DNA of 64,000 nucleotides from Tenodera sinensis (GCA_030765045.1 CM060969.1:43069216-43133215), one strand, 5' to 3'. Numbered from the stretch's first letter, positions 24,705 to 36,637 are shown. Numbers and translations are program-made. The notes: a model not told the origin generated them from the letters alone.

Positions 24705-24960
24705 AAGGGCCCAATGACAGAGGAGATAGAAATTGCAGGGGCTTAGGGCGGGGTACCGAGAGAGCTACAAACTTCTACTAAGTAATAGTTCTGTCCTGAA
24801 GCACACTTTCAATTGTTCTCATTGAAAGATTATCCCCATGAGCAGTTGCACAGTCTTGTTGAACAAAGGCAAAATCATGCTCCCTGTCTATCAATTCAAC
24901 TGACTCGAAAAAAATTGTCCCTATAACTCGGAATCTAAATGTTCATGAAGTAGGTATACC
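24705..24960 (-). pseudogene. DDE transposase pseudogene fragment (QQDGATAH region)
   Basis: Read on the minus strand it encodes YRDNF, then after a one-base slip in a T run ESVELIDREHDFAFVQQDCATAHGD, SMRTIESVLQDRTIT, two stops, and in another frame SPCNFYLLC. This matches the order of a common insect DDE transposase family: Phe-Gln-Gln-Asp-Gly-Ala-Thr-Ala-His around the second catalytic Asp, then PPRSPDLxPCDFFLWG. The Gly after Asp is Cys here. Stops and frameshifts show it is dead. A second piece of the same protein region lies on the opposite strand about 50 bp away. Confidence 0.75.
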
Positions 24961-25009
24961 TTCATGACGAAAAAAATTGGTGTATGGTGTAAGGTTTCTC
25001 AGAGCTGCA

Positions 25010-25200
25010 ATAAGCGATTTCTATCTCTGGAGTAACTTAAAAAAAAGTGTACAAGATAAACCCACACACATCCTGGAAGAATTAAAACAAAATATTCGCC
25101 AGGTATTTGCCAGTATTTCTCCACATGAACTATGTTGAATGATGGTTTCCTAAGGAGGTGCCACTGTGGTCAGCTTCAGCATCTCCTTTCTAAAGTTGAC
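25010..25200 (+). pseudogene. DDE transposase pseudogene C-terminal fragment
   Basis: Encodes DFYLWSNLKKSVYKINPHT, then, after a slip, LEELKQNIRQVFASISPHEL and remnants of the R...C...G.HF end, interrupted by stops. This is the region that follows the PDLxPCDF motif in the same transposase family as the minus-strand piece next door. Both pieces include the DFYL segment, so they overlap by a few codons and cannot be halves of one copy split by a simple inversion. Confidence 0.72.
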
Positions 25201-26227
25201 AAGTAAAGCCTTTAAAAGTAGTTTTTAAATGTTGTATGGTTTCATCCGCGCCTTTCTATGATAGCGGCAGATAGCAACGAGCGGCGAGAAGGTGGACAGG
25301 TAAAGCACCAGGCTTGTCTTTTTTCTCTCTCTCTGTAGGCAACTGTAAAGGTCATTCATTGCACATTTATTTGTATGAAAAATATCTTATAACTTTGTAT
25401 TTTGAATCAGTGGCTAGAAGTAGTAAATAATCAGTCATGAACACTTCATGACAATATTTAATGGAGTTTTGAACTTGCTGCTGAGTAATTTTCTGTCACT
25501 TTTAGTTTAGCCTTAAACCCTAAATCCATATTTCTGGTGAATACTTGCTTCTATGAAGATATCATTCTAAAAGAGGAGAATTTGCAATTCGAAGCAACTT
25601 AAGTCCAGTAAATAACCTCTGATAGCCCTTATACCTAAAAAGGGATCAGAATATTTCTAATAGTAGCAGGTTTTATACGTAGTATTGATTATCGCGTTCT
25701 TTGTGCAAGGTCTTCATTTCAGGCGAACACGCAACGGATTCTTCCCTAGTATGCCATGGCAAAGTAAGTGCATGCCATTTTCACGCCAGCATGGAAACCA
25801 TTCATCATCTTAATTTAAGCCATTCGTGGCAATCTATGTTCTGCTATGGAAAACATTCGGAACCATACCTATCTGCGTTGCAGGTAAGGTAGATTATATG
25901 CGGGAAAAGTTGGCAGCCATGCACCAGCCTTGTTGAAGCGATAATCATCGTTAAATATACACCCCAGAAAATAATTTAGGTGTGCGTTATACACTTACAA
26001 ATCTGTGAAAGGAATTGCAAATGTAACAATAAAACATAGGAATTATTTCATTCGGCTGATCCGAGCAATTTTATGCACTTTCAGTTCTCTTACACGCCAG
26101 GAATATATATTACCAAGTTAACAAACAGATCTGGAAAATGAAACTCAATACTCAATACTTTAAACATAAAACATAAAAAATTAAAGCATTTACAATAGCT
26201 ACTTCGAGCTTTAAATTACTTTCCTTT
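25201..26227. other. No gene confirmed; splice-site-like signals near 25722-25886
   Basis: A 63-codon frame (25701-25892) spans an acceptor-like CTTCATTTCAG|G (25722) and two donor-like sites, AAAGTAAGT (25761-25769) and CAGGTAAGG (25883-25891). No homologous protein is recognised, so an exon is only a possibility. Confidence 0.3.
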
Positions 26228-26377
26228 TACTTTCTCCACTATCTATATAAGTAGCAACTAGGGGAACAATTTTATTCGACCCAAAAATTCGATGTTGAGA
26301 TGTTTTGAGACAACTTGTATCCAAAAGAAGCATTTTTAGAAAAAGGTTCTCTCTCTCTCTGTGTGTGTGTGTCTGTC

Positions 26378-26442
<65 letters not shown>

Positions 26443-26570
26443 CAGAAACAATGATTACAATGCCTTATGTTTAAGATATATTTATGACAAATGAAATATA
26501 TATTTTGAATTTTCTGGCTATAGCCCATGTAGTACTGTGTACTCATATGCACCAAAATCTGTATGTGGCA
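26228..26570 (+). mobile_element. H1 element with large internal deletion, 5' end intact
   Basis: Starts TTTTACTTTCTCCACT with the foldback CTAGGGGAAC and the CCCAAAAATTCGATGTTGAG block, then CATTTTTAGAAAAAGG and a long CT-GT tract. The block that should follow is deleted up to CAATGATTACAATGCC. It continues with TTTATGACAAATGAAAT and TTTTCTGGCTATAGCCCATG, and loses similarity near 26560. The 3' terminus is absent. Confidence 0.82.
26349..26440. repeat. (CT)n-(GT)n compound microsatellite inside an H1 copy
   Basis: CT run, short GT, two CTGT units, then a GT run of about 50 bp, at the family's microsatellite position. Confidence 0.96.
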
Positions 26571-27633
26571 ACTTTGGTTTTGCTAATGTAAATTCATGAT
26601 ATGTGTTAGTGATATTTGCATGCATTTTATTTTATTTACAACAGAATTTTGTAGCCTTAAACAATGTAACAAACTTTCTTTTTCGTCCATTATTTTATAT
26701 CAGGTAACTCGTGATTGTATTTGGGCTCCATTGTAGCCCCTGATTTCCAAATGCTAAAGGGTCGTGTGAATCTTAATTCTGTGACTTGAGGAACGAAGGC
26801 ACTGTCGCTGTTGTGAATTAGAGCAGTACACGCCCTTGAAGATAGGCAATTTACATTAGAAAAGTAAACCGCAAATACAAAAGGCCACCTGATAGCTAAT
26901 GTAACTCCCCACAAACATTGTATTACTCTAAAACAGCCGTTTTGTCTAGAATGGTTCGAAACGGACTAAAGATCGTTCATCATTTAAACGATCAGAGTAT
27001 TATAGACTCCATTAATCCCGTTTAAAGTATTATCTTGTGGCACAGAATTTGAAGGACAGGTGGTGACCATCATTCCATATAACGTAGTAAGAGAGAGCCA
27101 AATATGTTTATCTCACTCTATGTGCTGGTAATGTTTCTGACGGGTTATAATTCAACCACAATTTAAGAGTAGTGGCATGTAAGGGGGAGGAAGAGGTAAT
27201 GGAGGTAGAGGGGGGCTTAGAGGAGAGCCTAAAATGGCAACCCAGCTGTTGGTTCTCTAAACACCCCCACAACTTTCAGGCAATCCTCAAAATAAAATTA
27301 TTAGCGTGGGGTGATTTGGTTAGTATCTACTGCAACGTGAACCCAACTAACACAGCTACTTCAGTCAGCATGACGTATTTGAAGAAGACATGGTGTTACG
27401 ATTTGATATTGGGAGGCAGATTTGCCATTTTCACAGGAGAGCATTTATTCCAAAAGAAATGTTATACAAATCTTTCACATGTTTTTATAAAACCTAAGCT
27501 TTTCTTAAAAATATATTCTTTACTAACAATATCACTTATTCCTTTAATAAATACTGTAGAAGAGTCAGGTTTTATGGTTACAATATCATAATGAGTTATG
27601 AGTCTAAATGAACACATAAGAAAATGATAAGAT
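26571..27633. other. No gene confirmed; contains the longest open frame of the window
   Basis: The + strand frame 27172-27591 is 139 codons long but opens at GTG; its first ATG is codon 10. It reads as an acidic start followed by mixed and hydrophobic residues, with no motif I recognise. It ends just before a LINE relic. I treat it as a chance frame. Confidence 0.4.
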
Positions 27634-27790
27634 CATGTAAACACAATTGATGAAGATCGAACGCCACAAATAATACAACATTGTAACGCAGTGGGTAGAA
27701 GACGTATCGGCAGACCGAATGAGGTGGGTAGATCAGTTTCCTTGAAAACGGAACAAGCCGGAAGGCTTATGCCGTGATGATGATGACGAT
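27634..27790 (+). mobile_element. LINE 3'-end relic (RT C-terminal peptide plus GAT tail)
   Basis: One frame from 27634 to the TGA at 27775-27777 reads HVNTIDEDRTPQIIQHC, then GRRRIGRPNEVGRSVS, and EQAGRLMP. The order HV...DRxP...GRRxxGRPx is the usual C-terminus of a common insect non-LTR retrotransposon. The stop is followed at once by GATGATGATGACGAT, a simple-sequence tail typical of such elements. Everything upstream of the last 48 codons is lost by 5' truncation or decay. Confidence 0.75.
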
Positions 27791-29694
27791 ATTCTGCTCA
27801 GAAAAAAAGGATTAACTGAGACCTTCGTGAAGGTTTACATTAGATACGTACGCCTTACAGGCACACGAACAGAAAAGCTTGCGACATTTACTAGCGTAAG
27901 GAGAGCTTCCTATAAGTTTGCATTATGATCTTTCCGTGTACAATTAACTAAAAGTAAGACTGTTGGTAGTTTTTGCAATTTTACAATTGATTATAAGAAA
28001 AATTAAGTGAAAAATGTTGCCCTGGATGAAAAATATCACTAAGTACTGCATCAAATGCATTTTGAAAGTGTATTAAAAATTAGTTTATGCTGAAAGCTAA
28101 CTTACCATTTTAATCACAGAACTAACTGAATACACAAAATAGCACTTCGATACGGATTGTAAACCGCGCACTGTGCCCAATAGAAGTTAGAGGAATATTA
28201 CATGAGAGGATTTTATAAAGCAAAGATGTATCTCTAACAGTCCCTGATTTATCAAATGTTGTTACCAGTCTTGTTTAGGTTTATTGTTTTGTATTACAGG
28301 TGGCTATTGTGCTATATATATTATTTATGGTTAGTACAGATTTAATAGTAACCGCCTGTAGAATCGTACTTGCTTTCTTATTTTACTGATAACATTTGCA
28401 GATGCTAGAGCATGTCCTTCAGCCTTCGGGACGTCAAAGCATTCCTCAGTAATCGAACCATTCAAATACTGACGTTAAGTAATATCTTCCCGCATTTCCT
28501 GGCTAATGGACGACCGCGGTCCATCGAAATAGCATCTGCGCCCTGAAAAAGCGAGTAGGTGGCGGCGCATTTTGGTATAGAGGCGTCGTAATTTTGAACC
28601 CATTTCTCATGCAGTCAGCCCGTGCGTCAAGCTGGGTGGCATGGGTTGGGTGGGTGGATTATTGATTTGTCCGTCAGATATGAGGGACTTGCCCCACGTT
28701 ATACAATACACAAACTTCGTTCTCTATCCCCCTCTCATGCGAAGAGCTCCGAGTCACATCCAGAGTGACACGATCACGTTACGATACTTTAAATTCGTAA
28801 CATTTTACACCCGCTGCTCATTCATAGCGTGGACGTACATGTGGTGTGTAACGCAGCAAGTTAAATCAACACAATGGTGAAAAGCTAAAGAAAACATATG
28901 AAGAAAAATGACTGGAAATGGTAACTTATGAGGCTATACAGAGATATCAAATTAATGTACCTATATATTATTTAAAATAGGATATCAGTAATTAAAGTAT
29001 GAAAATATCAGTCAAGGCAACAAATGGAGCACCATATAAATTATGGGAATTAAATAGTGAGTAACATTAAATTATCAGATGTCAGAATCTCACCCTGCAA
29101 TTTCATTTATTACCTGGTGTGGTGAATCAATAAGCATCCCAATTCTTAGAGAGAAGTGAGCAGGTGGTACGGCCTGTGACTCAGCCTATTATTAGCACAG
29201 CATGGTAAATCATTATAAACCTTATCAAAGTTATACTATATGTAATAATGTACAGAGGTAATTATTATTTATTTATGCCAACATACATACTGTTGGTGTT
29301 TTTAAACACACAAGCCATGTGTGGGCAATATTTGAGGTTCTTGAGGTACATAGGTGCTTGTAACTTCGTTGCTCAGAGGAAAAAATATGGTTTCATCTTC
29401 TCTCTAATAGCCATGGCAACTTGGAATACTGGAAATACGTCATTTTTATCGTAGGCAAGTATGCCTTCAGCCAATTATGTTCGATATTGAAGACAGTAAC
29501 GACCCGTTTATAATGATTATTTTGTATAAAACTATATGGCTCTCCAGAGGTTCAAAACATACGCTTAATTAATATTACAACTATCAATGCTATTGTATAA
29601 GATACTACAATAATACGTAGTATTCATTAACGAAACACTGGTCCTCTGCAGCTACTGTATTGTCAGGTTAGTTTATACTAGTACCCATTCCTTA
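27791..29694. other. No gene seen; GC-richer patch at 28400-28800
   Basis: A 79-codon + strand frame (28641-28880) lies in the GC-richer patch and is unrecognised. The remainder is AT-rich without repeat kinship. Confidence 0.45.
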
Positions 29695-29895
29695 ACGACC
29701 ATATTCCAAGAAGTTGTAAAACTGTCCCTCAACCTTCCTCCGCTGTTAATGGCATGGACACAACAGAGAGGGTGCTCTCAACATATTCTTAGTGAAAACA
29801 TCTACGATTGTCAAGTCGGTTAAGTACTAATGTACATTCAGAGTATCCAAAAAGGCAGTGGAATGAGGGAGGGCGCTAAGGCATGGAAGATTGCT
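29695..29895 (+). repeat. Unclassified dispersed repeat, copy 1
   Basis: About 200 bp that recurs in the same orientation at 55195-55405. Shared blocks include CCAAGAAGTTGTAAAACTGTCC, CCCTCAACCTTCCTCCGCTG, AACAGAGAGGGTGCTCTCAA and CGATTGTCAAGTCGGTTAAGTACT. The copies differ by scattered substitutions. No terminal repeats, tRNA head or coding sense is visible. Confidence 0.85.
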
Positions 29896-30341
29896 ATGCC
29901 TGCCCCATAATATGGTCAAACTAAGGATAAAATTTTATTGTCGGTTTTGTTCAACAACGGCAATAATCTTACGCTTCTCTCCGTGTTGCAAGTGAAAGAT
30001 TTCTGGATGTCACCTAGTTTAAACAAACATGCAAATAATTCTTCACTCCTTCTAGAAGTCCGAATTATTGGTTTAGCCTACCGTGTGTACCAAATTCTAT
30101 TAAAACTCTTGCATAGAGACAATGCGAGAAGCACCCTTTCATTTCACGTAGAGCTATACAGCATTGTTCACGAGTTCATTGTTGTGTCCCTAAATTATTT
30201 TTTGGCCAGTCACGGAGAGAACTGATACGACCTGGTCGGAGCCAAAGGTTGGTTACCTGAAGGTGGTAACGTTATGGAAAAAACATCACAATTGCGATTT
30301 TGAGGGATGGACCACTTTTTATGTACATCAGTGTACCTAGA
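29896..30341. other. No gene seen
   Basis: A 95-codon + strand frame (29938-30225) starts at a non-ATG codon and is unrecognised. Confidence 0.45.
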
Positions 30342-30348
30342 AGAGAGA

Positions 30349-30386
<38 letters not shown>
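30342..30386. repeat. (GA)n microsatellite
   Basis: GA run of about 45 bp with one GGG interruption, outside any recognised element. Confidence 0.97.
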
Positions 30387-30391
<5 letters not shown>

Positions 30392-32089
30392 CTACACTGC
30401 AGGCATGCAATAAATCATCTCTCCTCACTGAAGTCCTCTGTAGGTAATATCTACAAATGCTTTATTTGTTGAGCAAGTAGGTCACTTTCCCAGCTATCCT
30501 GCTAGGATGTCAGGAAAGGCTCAGAGCAGCCCGTAGTTAACGCAGAACTTGTAAACAGTTGTTACACGTGGCAAGCCTAAAATGATCATGGCAATATATC
30601 AACGTTACAAGTCGTAATGATACACGCCCTATTCTTAAAGGGATGTACCGAACCTTTGCATGACTGCCAAACGTATCTTTTTGATTGCACCATATATAGC
30701 TCGTTCTCTTTTTTTGTTCTGGCAATAACTACTTGTTGGGAATGCCTGCTTACATTCTCCTTTCCCCTCTTTCTTCTATCCCTCACGCGTAGCTCTTCGC
30801 TATTTCCGCTCTCTTTAGACTATCGCTTTTTATCAGCTATGTGGGGGCCAATATCCCTGAGGAATACTCAGACGGAAAATGGGATTGAAACGACGTGGTT
30901 CAGCCTTGTGATGGATTACGTATTCTTCTTAAAAAGTATTTTCTTCAAATAAATAAAAGCACAGACATTTTATGCCTTAGTCGCTTCAGTTACTCCACTA
31001 CTCATCGTTACATCTGCATACAATTTGCAACATTTTGGATTTATGAATAGCTATTTTCTTTTCCTATTCCACGTGAATTAAATTTCAGCTGTGCAAATGT
31101 TTTACCATCCCTTCTGTGCTCAAAATTCCCAAAGGTTAGACACGCCACTGAAAGCTATCTTGTAAACCTTGTAAAACATGAAAGAGATTGCAATCTTATA
31201 ACTGCATTCGTACCAGCATATCCATGCAGTGGCGTGCAATCATGTATTTAGCCTGAAATACCATATATTTATTTCAAAACCTGTTTTCATAACGGCATAT
31301 GTGTTAATAAAGGAGCTGCAGTCACTAAGCCATATTTTAACTTCTGCGTATCAAATTGCAGTTATTTCAGTGGCACAAAACCTGGATTTTTTTCTGAAGT
31401 CCTTGGATCATTATCTCATGTCTTGCTTAAGATCCCTCTAGGTATATTCAATTTAATTGGAGTAACGTTACATCAATGACAGTGTGAGAAAGAAGGTTAT
31501 TCTAATGAAATTATCTTAGAACTTCCTATACTTAAACTGGATTTAAAGAATATAAAATACAAATTACCTGAATTTTTAATCGTTTATGACAGTGAGCCAG
31601 TTCAATTGCATGTGCCAAACTTAGTGCAATGAATGTGAAGGTTCGCAAGGGACAAGCATTGTCTTTTAAAACCTCTTTTCCCTTGCGTCACCTGCTCCAC
31701 CCTTTAGCCGAGAGGCGGGAGCAGAACACGCTGTTTCTGACGTCACAGAGTATTCAGTTGACTGACGCTGGTCAGGCGCCGAGAACTCAAAATTTCTCCT
31801 ACTCGTGACATGCGAGCATTGGCTAGGTACGTGAGCTAATAAATATGCATTGCCTTAGGTTAGGGAGAGCTATAAACAAAGCCAATCAAAAGAAAACTAC
31901 TGACCTCCACTGAATAATAGTGTACTACTATACAAGAAAAAGCATGTGATTTTATTAATGTGATGTGTATGCTTTTCTCAAATAGAAAGTTGAAATTCAT
32001 TTCTTCTTTTTCTGTTCGAGGCCATGCTTTCAAGTCTATCATTTAGCGAAACACTGTGTAAAAAGCTGACTATCGCTTAACCTATTGTC
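30387..32089. other. No gene seen
   Basis: A 111-codon + strand frame (30617-30952) overlaps frames on the minus strand and has no recognisable domain. A GC-richer patch at 31680-31830 is anonymous. Confidence 0.45.
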
Positions 32090-32379
32090 TTCCACGGTCT
32101 AGGGGTAATATGCTGGCCTCTGGTTCCCAAGATCGCGGGTTCAAATCCGGCGGAGGACGACGAATTTTTTCGGGCATAGGTAAAAATCCTTGACACCTAC
32201 TTTCGGAAGGGTATTAACGCCTGTGATCCCTTGTCGTAGATTTACGTCACACAAAAGAACTCCAGTCCTAATAAAGAGGCCTCTGAGCAAAATCAAGTGG
32301 TCATTCACGCCAAATATAGAATGAGACGCTGGGATCCATAGCCGTTAGAGTTCATAAATAGAAACTCAATTTCAATTTC
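32090..32379 (+). mobile_element. tRNA-derived SINE
   Basis: A tRNA-like head (32090-32160) has an A box region CTAGGGGTAATATGCTGG and a B box CGGGTTCAAATCCGG (32136-32150). TCC at the 5' side can pair with GGA at the 3' side as in an acceptor stem. The body includes GTAGATTTACG...AAAAGAACTCC, a motif shared with the SINEs at 36408 and 39007. A worn target duplication may be CGCTTAACCTA (32074-32084) against CGCTAACCTA near the far end. The right boundary is approximate. Confidence 0.75.
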
Positions 32380-32449
32380 GCTAACCTACAACGGAAGTAG
32401 CTAGAATAGAAAACTCTTGTAACTATGGCTGATACAACATTTAATAACT

Positions 32450-32620
32450 TGCTACACCTTGCGGTGTTGTGTAGTTAAAAACACTGTGAAATCGTGCTAT
32501 AAAGTCGGCGATATAAATATCATTTGCGTTCACAAAATTTATTTGTACAACTGGAAATAAAGTAGTAATGGTCAACTATCAGCCATGCTGAAGTAACACA
32601 TACAGTTAGTTCTTTGCAGT
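32450..32620 (+). repeat. Weak dispersed repeat, copy 1
   Basis: ACCTTGCGGTGTTG, GAAATCGTGCTATAAAG and GCGATATAAATATCA occur in the same order as GCCTTGCGGTTTTG, GAAATCACGCTGTAAGG and GTGATATAAATATCA at 44945-45070. AGTAGTAATGGTCAACTAT then parallels AGTAGTGGTCAGGTAT. An old interspersed repeat is likely; no termini are visible. Confidence 0.55.
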
Positions 32621-32629
32621 TCTGAAGCT

Positions 32630-32800
32630 GTTGCAACATTATGTTAAAATGTAATTTGTAAAGTAGGTTCATCTTTAATAGACAGTGTAAAAAATCATGA
32701 GTTGGTTGTTAGAGCAAGGAAATTGCTAATAATTTTGCACATGTGGAGTTGTTGCAATATTATGCTTTAATGTTTTTGCAAAGAAGATTCATCTTGATAA
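32630..32800 (+). repeat. Diverged direct duplication, about 121-bp period
   Basis: GTTGCAACATTATGTTAAAATG...AAAGTAGGTTCATCTT (32630-32675) is repeated as GTTGCAATATTATGCTTTAATG...AAAGAAGATTCATCTT (32751-32795). It lies directly after the weak dispersed repeat and may belong to the same element. Confidence 0.6.
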
Positions 32801-33889
32801 CAGACCGCAGCGTGAAAACTACAACCAGTAATTTAGAGTTTAGTATGACGGCAGATGTTAGGTGCGCCATTGGAGATGTGGTGGCCATGTTGACACACCT
32901 AGCGCCCTTTGTGTGACCCTGTTGCAAAAGCATGCTTCATTTGCATCTCTTGTTACACGAACCCGTAATTAAATACACGCTTTTTGTTCCTACTTCCAGA
33001 CACTCGACTTTCTCTTCGTTTAAAAACGTTCCATTTATTATTTTTGCTTTCACTACACTTCTGAATACGAGTATCATAATGAAAGGTTTTGAAATATTTT
33101 TCTCCCTAGTCAAGTTGATATGGTGCTGGAAGTTTTGCTTGAAATGCTGATATATTTAGATGTATGTGCAGAAACCAATTTTATAGGGTTATAATGAATT
33201 CCTCTTCTAAGCCTCAGACATTGTCAATAGCTCCATCATTTAAGACTATAAGTCTGAGAAGCATTTGGTTTATGTGTATTGATTACGTCGAATATTTCCA
33301 ATGCTACCACTACCCTAAAAAGCTGCAAATGAACCTATACCACCTGCAATATTATCTGACCAGGCATCCTGGTCTCTCTTGTTGCTCAGATTGGGTTGGG
33401 CTCGAAAGGTTTGTGGTATAACATGCGTGTAGTGGTTTAAGGGATGGTTCTATAATCAATTTGAGTTACCTGTTAATCTTTTATCCAGATTTATTACCGA
33501 TTAGCGATCTGCAACTCTGGATACGCGTTGTAGCCCACAAAGCTGTTGCTTTACACCTTAACCTAGCGTTCTGACATTTACCAACATGTGTGCAGCGATT
33601 TGTGTGCTTTTACTAATAAAAGTGAGCAATAAAATGATCAAGCAAACATTTAGTTCCAGTTGAACGGTTATATTAGCCGCTAATGTTATAATCAGTTACA
33701 GTATGGTTTTTACACAAATAAACATGTAACTCATATCCCAGAAAAGAGCAAATTTATTTTGATTAGCTTTTGACATCACAAAAGTTGCTAAATCTAATAA
33801 CCTACCTTGTAATTTCACGAATAATCAAGACCACTATTAGTTTTATTTTCTTTCATTTTTGTGACATCAACCTTTAACCGGTTAGATCA
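32801..33889. other. No gene seen
   Basis: Two unrecognised + strand frames of 72 and 85 codons at 32932-33421; no splice or domain support. Confidence 0.45.
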
Positions 33890-34075
33890 TATCGCATGAT
33901 GAATAAAATGGGTGAAATAACGCTCAATAGAGCCCGATGTCCATATAGCTTAAATTAACCCACATTCATATTTTCAGCACAAGGAAAAACGCTAGAAAAC
34001 CCATATTCGGTAACTCACACTAACCGAGAATCGAACTGGGGATTTATTGAAGCAGACACGCTACCCCGTACCACA
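33890..34075 (-). mobile_element. Degenerate tRNA-derived SINE
   Basis: On the minus strand, GTGGTACGGGGTAGCGTGTCTGC (from about 34074 downward) is followed about 20 bp later by CCAGTTCGATTCTCGG, an A-box and B-box pair. The body continues GGGTTTTCTAGCGTTTTTCC, comparable to the GGTTTTCCC tail at 22.3 kb. A frame on the + strand beginning at 34047 partly overlaps it. Ends and target duplication are unclear. Confidence 0.55.
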
Positions 34076-34668
34076 GAAGTGGATTTTCTTTCCTACATTG
34101 TCGTGGAAACACTCTCTCAACAGCAGAAATAATACGTATATCGTACGTAGGCCAAATTTTCATGTAAAATTACTGATTAGAATGTTGCTATTAACTTCTT
34201 CAAAAGGAGCTCAACATTTGCTCAGTAAGTAAGCTTAAAAAGTGATAGTGGATCAATTAATGATATTATAGTGTATAAAACTTAAAAGTCCATAACAATG
34301 CAACAGCATGAAATACTTCTTCCTCTCTAAACACATTGGCTGAAACATGTGTTTCTGCGGTTGCTTGTCATTTTTACCGTCTCTCTCTTCCCCACACTTA
34401 TCTCGTTTTATTATGACAAAAATTAATGCAGCTGAAACACGCCAACGTTTTTAACTAATTGCATGTACAACAGCCGAGCTTATTACCTATTAATTACATA
34501 ATGCGCATATGAGTCAATGCATTGCCTTCGTTATTCTCGACAGCCTAGAACATTGTGTATGAAAATGAAAAATGAAAATCGAGTACGCGCATGTATCTAT
34601 CTTATACCAATCCCAGAGAAAATATATAAACGCGAATAAATGCACTTGCTTCTATAGAACAATAAATG
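34076..34668. other. No gene seen
   Basis: AT-rich, no recognisable feature. Confidence 0.5.
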
Positions 34669-34860
34669 ACCCAGGCTGTCGCTTTGTATGTGAGAGGTTC
34701 CGGGTTCGACTCCCGATCGTTCCTTAGAAGTATGAATGAGAGTATGAATGTGTGTTGGTAGCCTATTTATAAAAACTTAAAGAAAAACTTAAAGGTGGGA
34801 TATAAATGAAATAAAAAGAATGAAAGAAGAATGAATGAATGTTCTCAAACTGCACGTATT
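34669..34860 (+). mobile_element. tRNA-SINE fragment with A-rich tail
   Basis: A B box CGGGTTCGACTCCCG (34701-34715) follows a poor A box. Downstream AGTATGAATGAGAGTATGAATGTGTGTTGG resembles the body of the element at 52484, and AAAACTTAAAGAAAAACTTAAAGG plus GAATGAATGAATG makes an A-rich simple tail. Confidence 0.5.
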
Positions 34861-35639
34861 TATAGTTCTGGATAAGACATTTATGTACATTAATGTCTTA
34901 AAGGAGGCAAATTTAGAATTATTTTTTGATAAGAAAGAAACAATTTATGGAAACACGCACTTTTAAGTTACACATTCGTATAGAAATCTCTAATTTGAGC
35001 AGACAAAGCAAGCTATTGACTTCAAGTTTTTCTTACTAAGTTCTTCAAGGGCAATCAGGTAAACAGCTCAGGACATTTCTAACAGGCAAGGAAATGTTGG
35101 TATTGTATTTAATTGTATACATTATTTGAATTTACTATCATGAAAATATGAAAGTATGTTTGCAAACTTTCTACTCGAAGAATAAATTTTTCAAGACTGA
35201 AACTTATAGGCTTTAGATCCAGATAAAGACCGCAACAGAATTTGAGAACGAACGGAAAAGTAATTTCTTTCTTTCAAACACACGTATTGATCTAGGAACT
35301 TTCACAAACACTTCAGCAGAGCAATTATCCCAAAATAAAACGAATTACTAGCAGTTTCGTGACTCCAAGCCGATGAGAATAAACTTTCTCAACAAGTAAC
35401 TAACTATTCGATTTCTAAGTTGCTTTACGAGTCTTGAAAAACCATTTACTGACTAAATTAGGCTATTCTGGAATCATTAAAAGAAACTTCCTCTTCTTTT
35501 GTTAAACTTTTTTTTTCAAATATATATATGCTGTTTAACAGTCATCGGTCCAAACATAGACATTTTGAGAGTAATGACCAAAATGAACAATTCACCACAA
35601 AGAATGTGTTATGTATCGACAATAGCATAGTGAGTTATT
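34861..35639. other. No gene seen
   Basis: AT-rich, no repeat kinship seen. Confidence 0.5.
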
Positions 35640-36394
35640 AATTTCTCTATTGCGTATAGTAGAGGAAGTATTGTATCCCACAAGAAAATTCGGAAATATT
35701 TTTTGAGGTCCCCTGAATAAAAAAAAGTATTTTTATTAGAAGGTCAGTGTGTGTCTGCCTTTCAGTCTGAGGACAGTATAATTCAAAAACGAAAAGTCGG
35801 TTAAATACCAAAGTTAGTATTTAAGTTTAATGTCTTTCAAGGATGTGACACAAAGATTTTGAAGCAAATTGCCCCACCCTAAACTAACCTTTACATGGAA
35901 ACGTTTTCGAAAATTTTGATTTTCTTGAAAATGACCCTAACGATTCTGATTAAAATACCACATATTTAGATATTTTCATGAAATCTACATCTTCAATACA
36001 AATGAAATCTATACCTTGAATTTTCTGGCTATCGCCCATGAACTCCTATTTACTCTGGATGACTTTTGCATAACTGTTAAACCATAAGAGAATGATGAAA
36101 TCTTACTACATAACAATTTAGATCTTCCCAAAATACACAATTTATGTCTGAATAATCCTTTTGGAAAGTAAACAATTTCGGAGATACTCCTTGTTATTTG
36201 TGTGAGTTTTGTAGAACTTGTACTTCTGTCAAATGGAGCATCAGTATTAATTTTTTTATATGTTAACCGTACAAAGAGAATGGAATTTGAAAGCTTTAAA
36301 AGATTTGACTATCGCTCAAAGGCTACTGTATTCTAATATTCCCGTTGCACGTGCAAGAAAACAAGCAATAACATAATTTCTGCAAATGTTTATC

Positions 36395-36407
36395 TCAACT
36401 AACACAG
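36395..36407. repeat. SINE target-site duplication (left)
   Basis: TCAACTAACACAG, repeated exactly at 36638-36650 on the other side of the SINE. The motif belongs to the H1 sequence, so it marks the insertion point within that element. Confidence 0.95.
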
Positions 36408-36637
36408 TCGGTCTGGGTGGCTCAGTTGGTTAGACGCTGGCCTACTGATCCCAAGGTGGCGGGTTCAAATCCGGCCCAGACCGATGGTTTTTAAGTGTGC
36501 TTAAAAACGACAGCTCCACGTCAGTAGATTTACTGGCATGTTAAAGAACTCCTGCGGGACAAAATTCCGGCACACCGGTGACGCTGATGTGATCCTGGCA
36601 ATTGACAGCGTCGTTAAACAACAAAATAATTTTTTAA
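36408..36637 (+). mobile_element. tRNA-derived SINE nested in H1
   Basis: A 230-bp SINE. The tRNA-like head GGTCTGGGTGGCTCAGTTGG has an A box TGGCTCAGTTGG (36418-36429) and a B box GGGTTCAAATCCGG. Head ends GGTCTGG and CCAGACC pair as an acceptor stem. The body has a GTTTTTAAG/CTTAAAAAC palindrome and GTAGATTTACTGGCATG, and the tail is CAACAAAATAATTTTTTAA. Perfect 13-bp target duplications flank it. A sister copy lies at 39007-39238. Its head is SINE and not a functional tRNA, given the body and tail. Confidence 0.93.

Noticed and set aside
27172..27591. Longest open frame (139 codons)
   Set aside because: It opens at GTG, shows no recognisable domain or codon-usage signal, has no splice support, and abuts a LINE relic. 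A chance frame is likelier than a gene.
36408..36485. + strand tRNA gene
   Set aside because: Same reason: a head-body-tail unit with exact 13-bp duplications and a sister copy 2.6 kb away.
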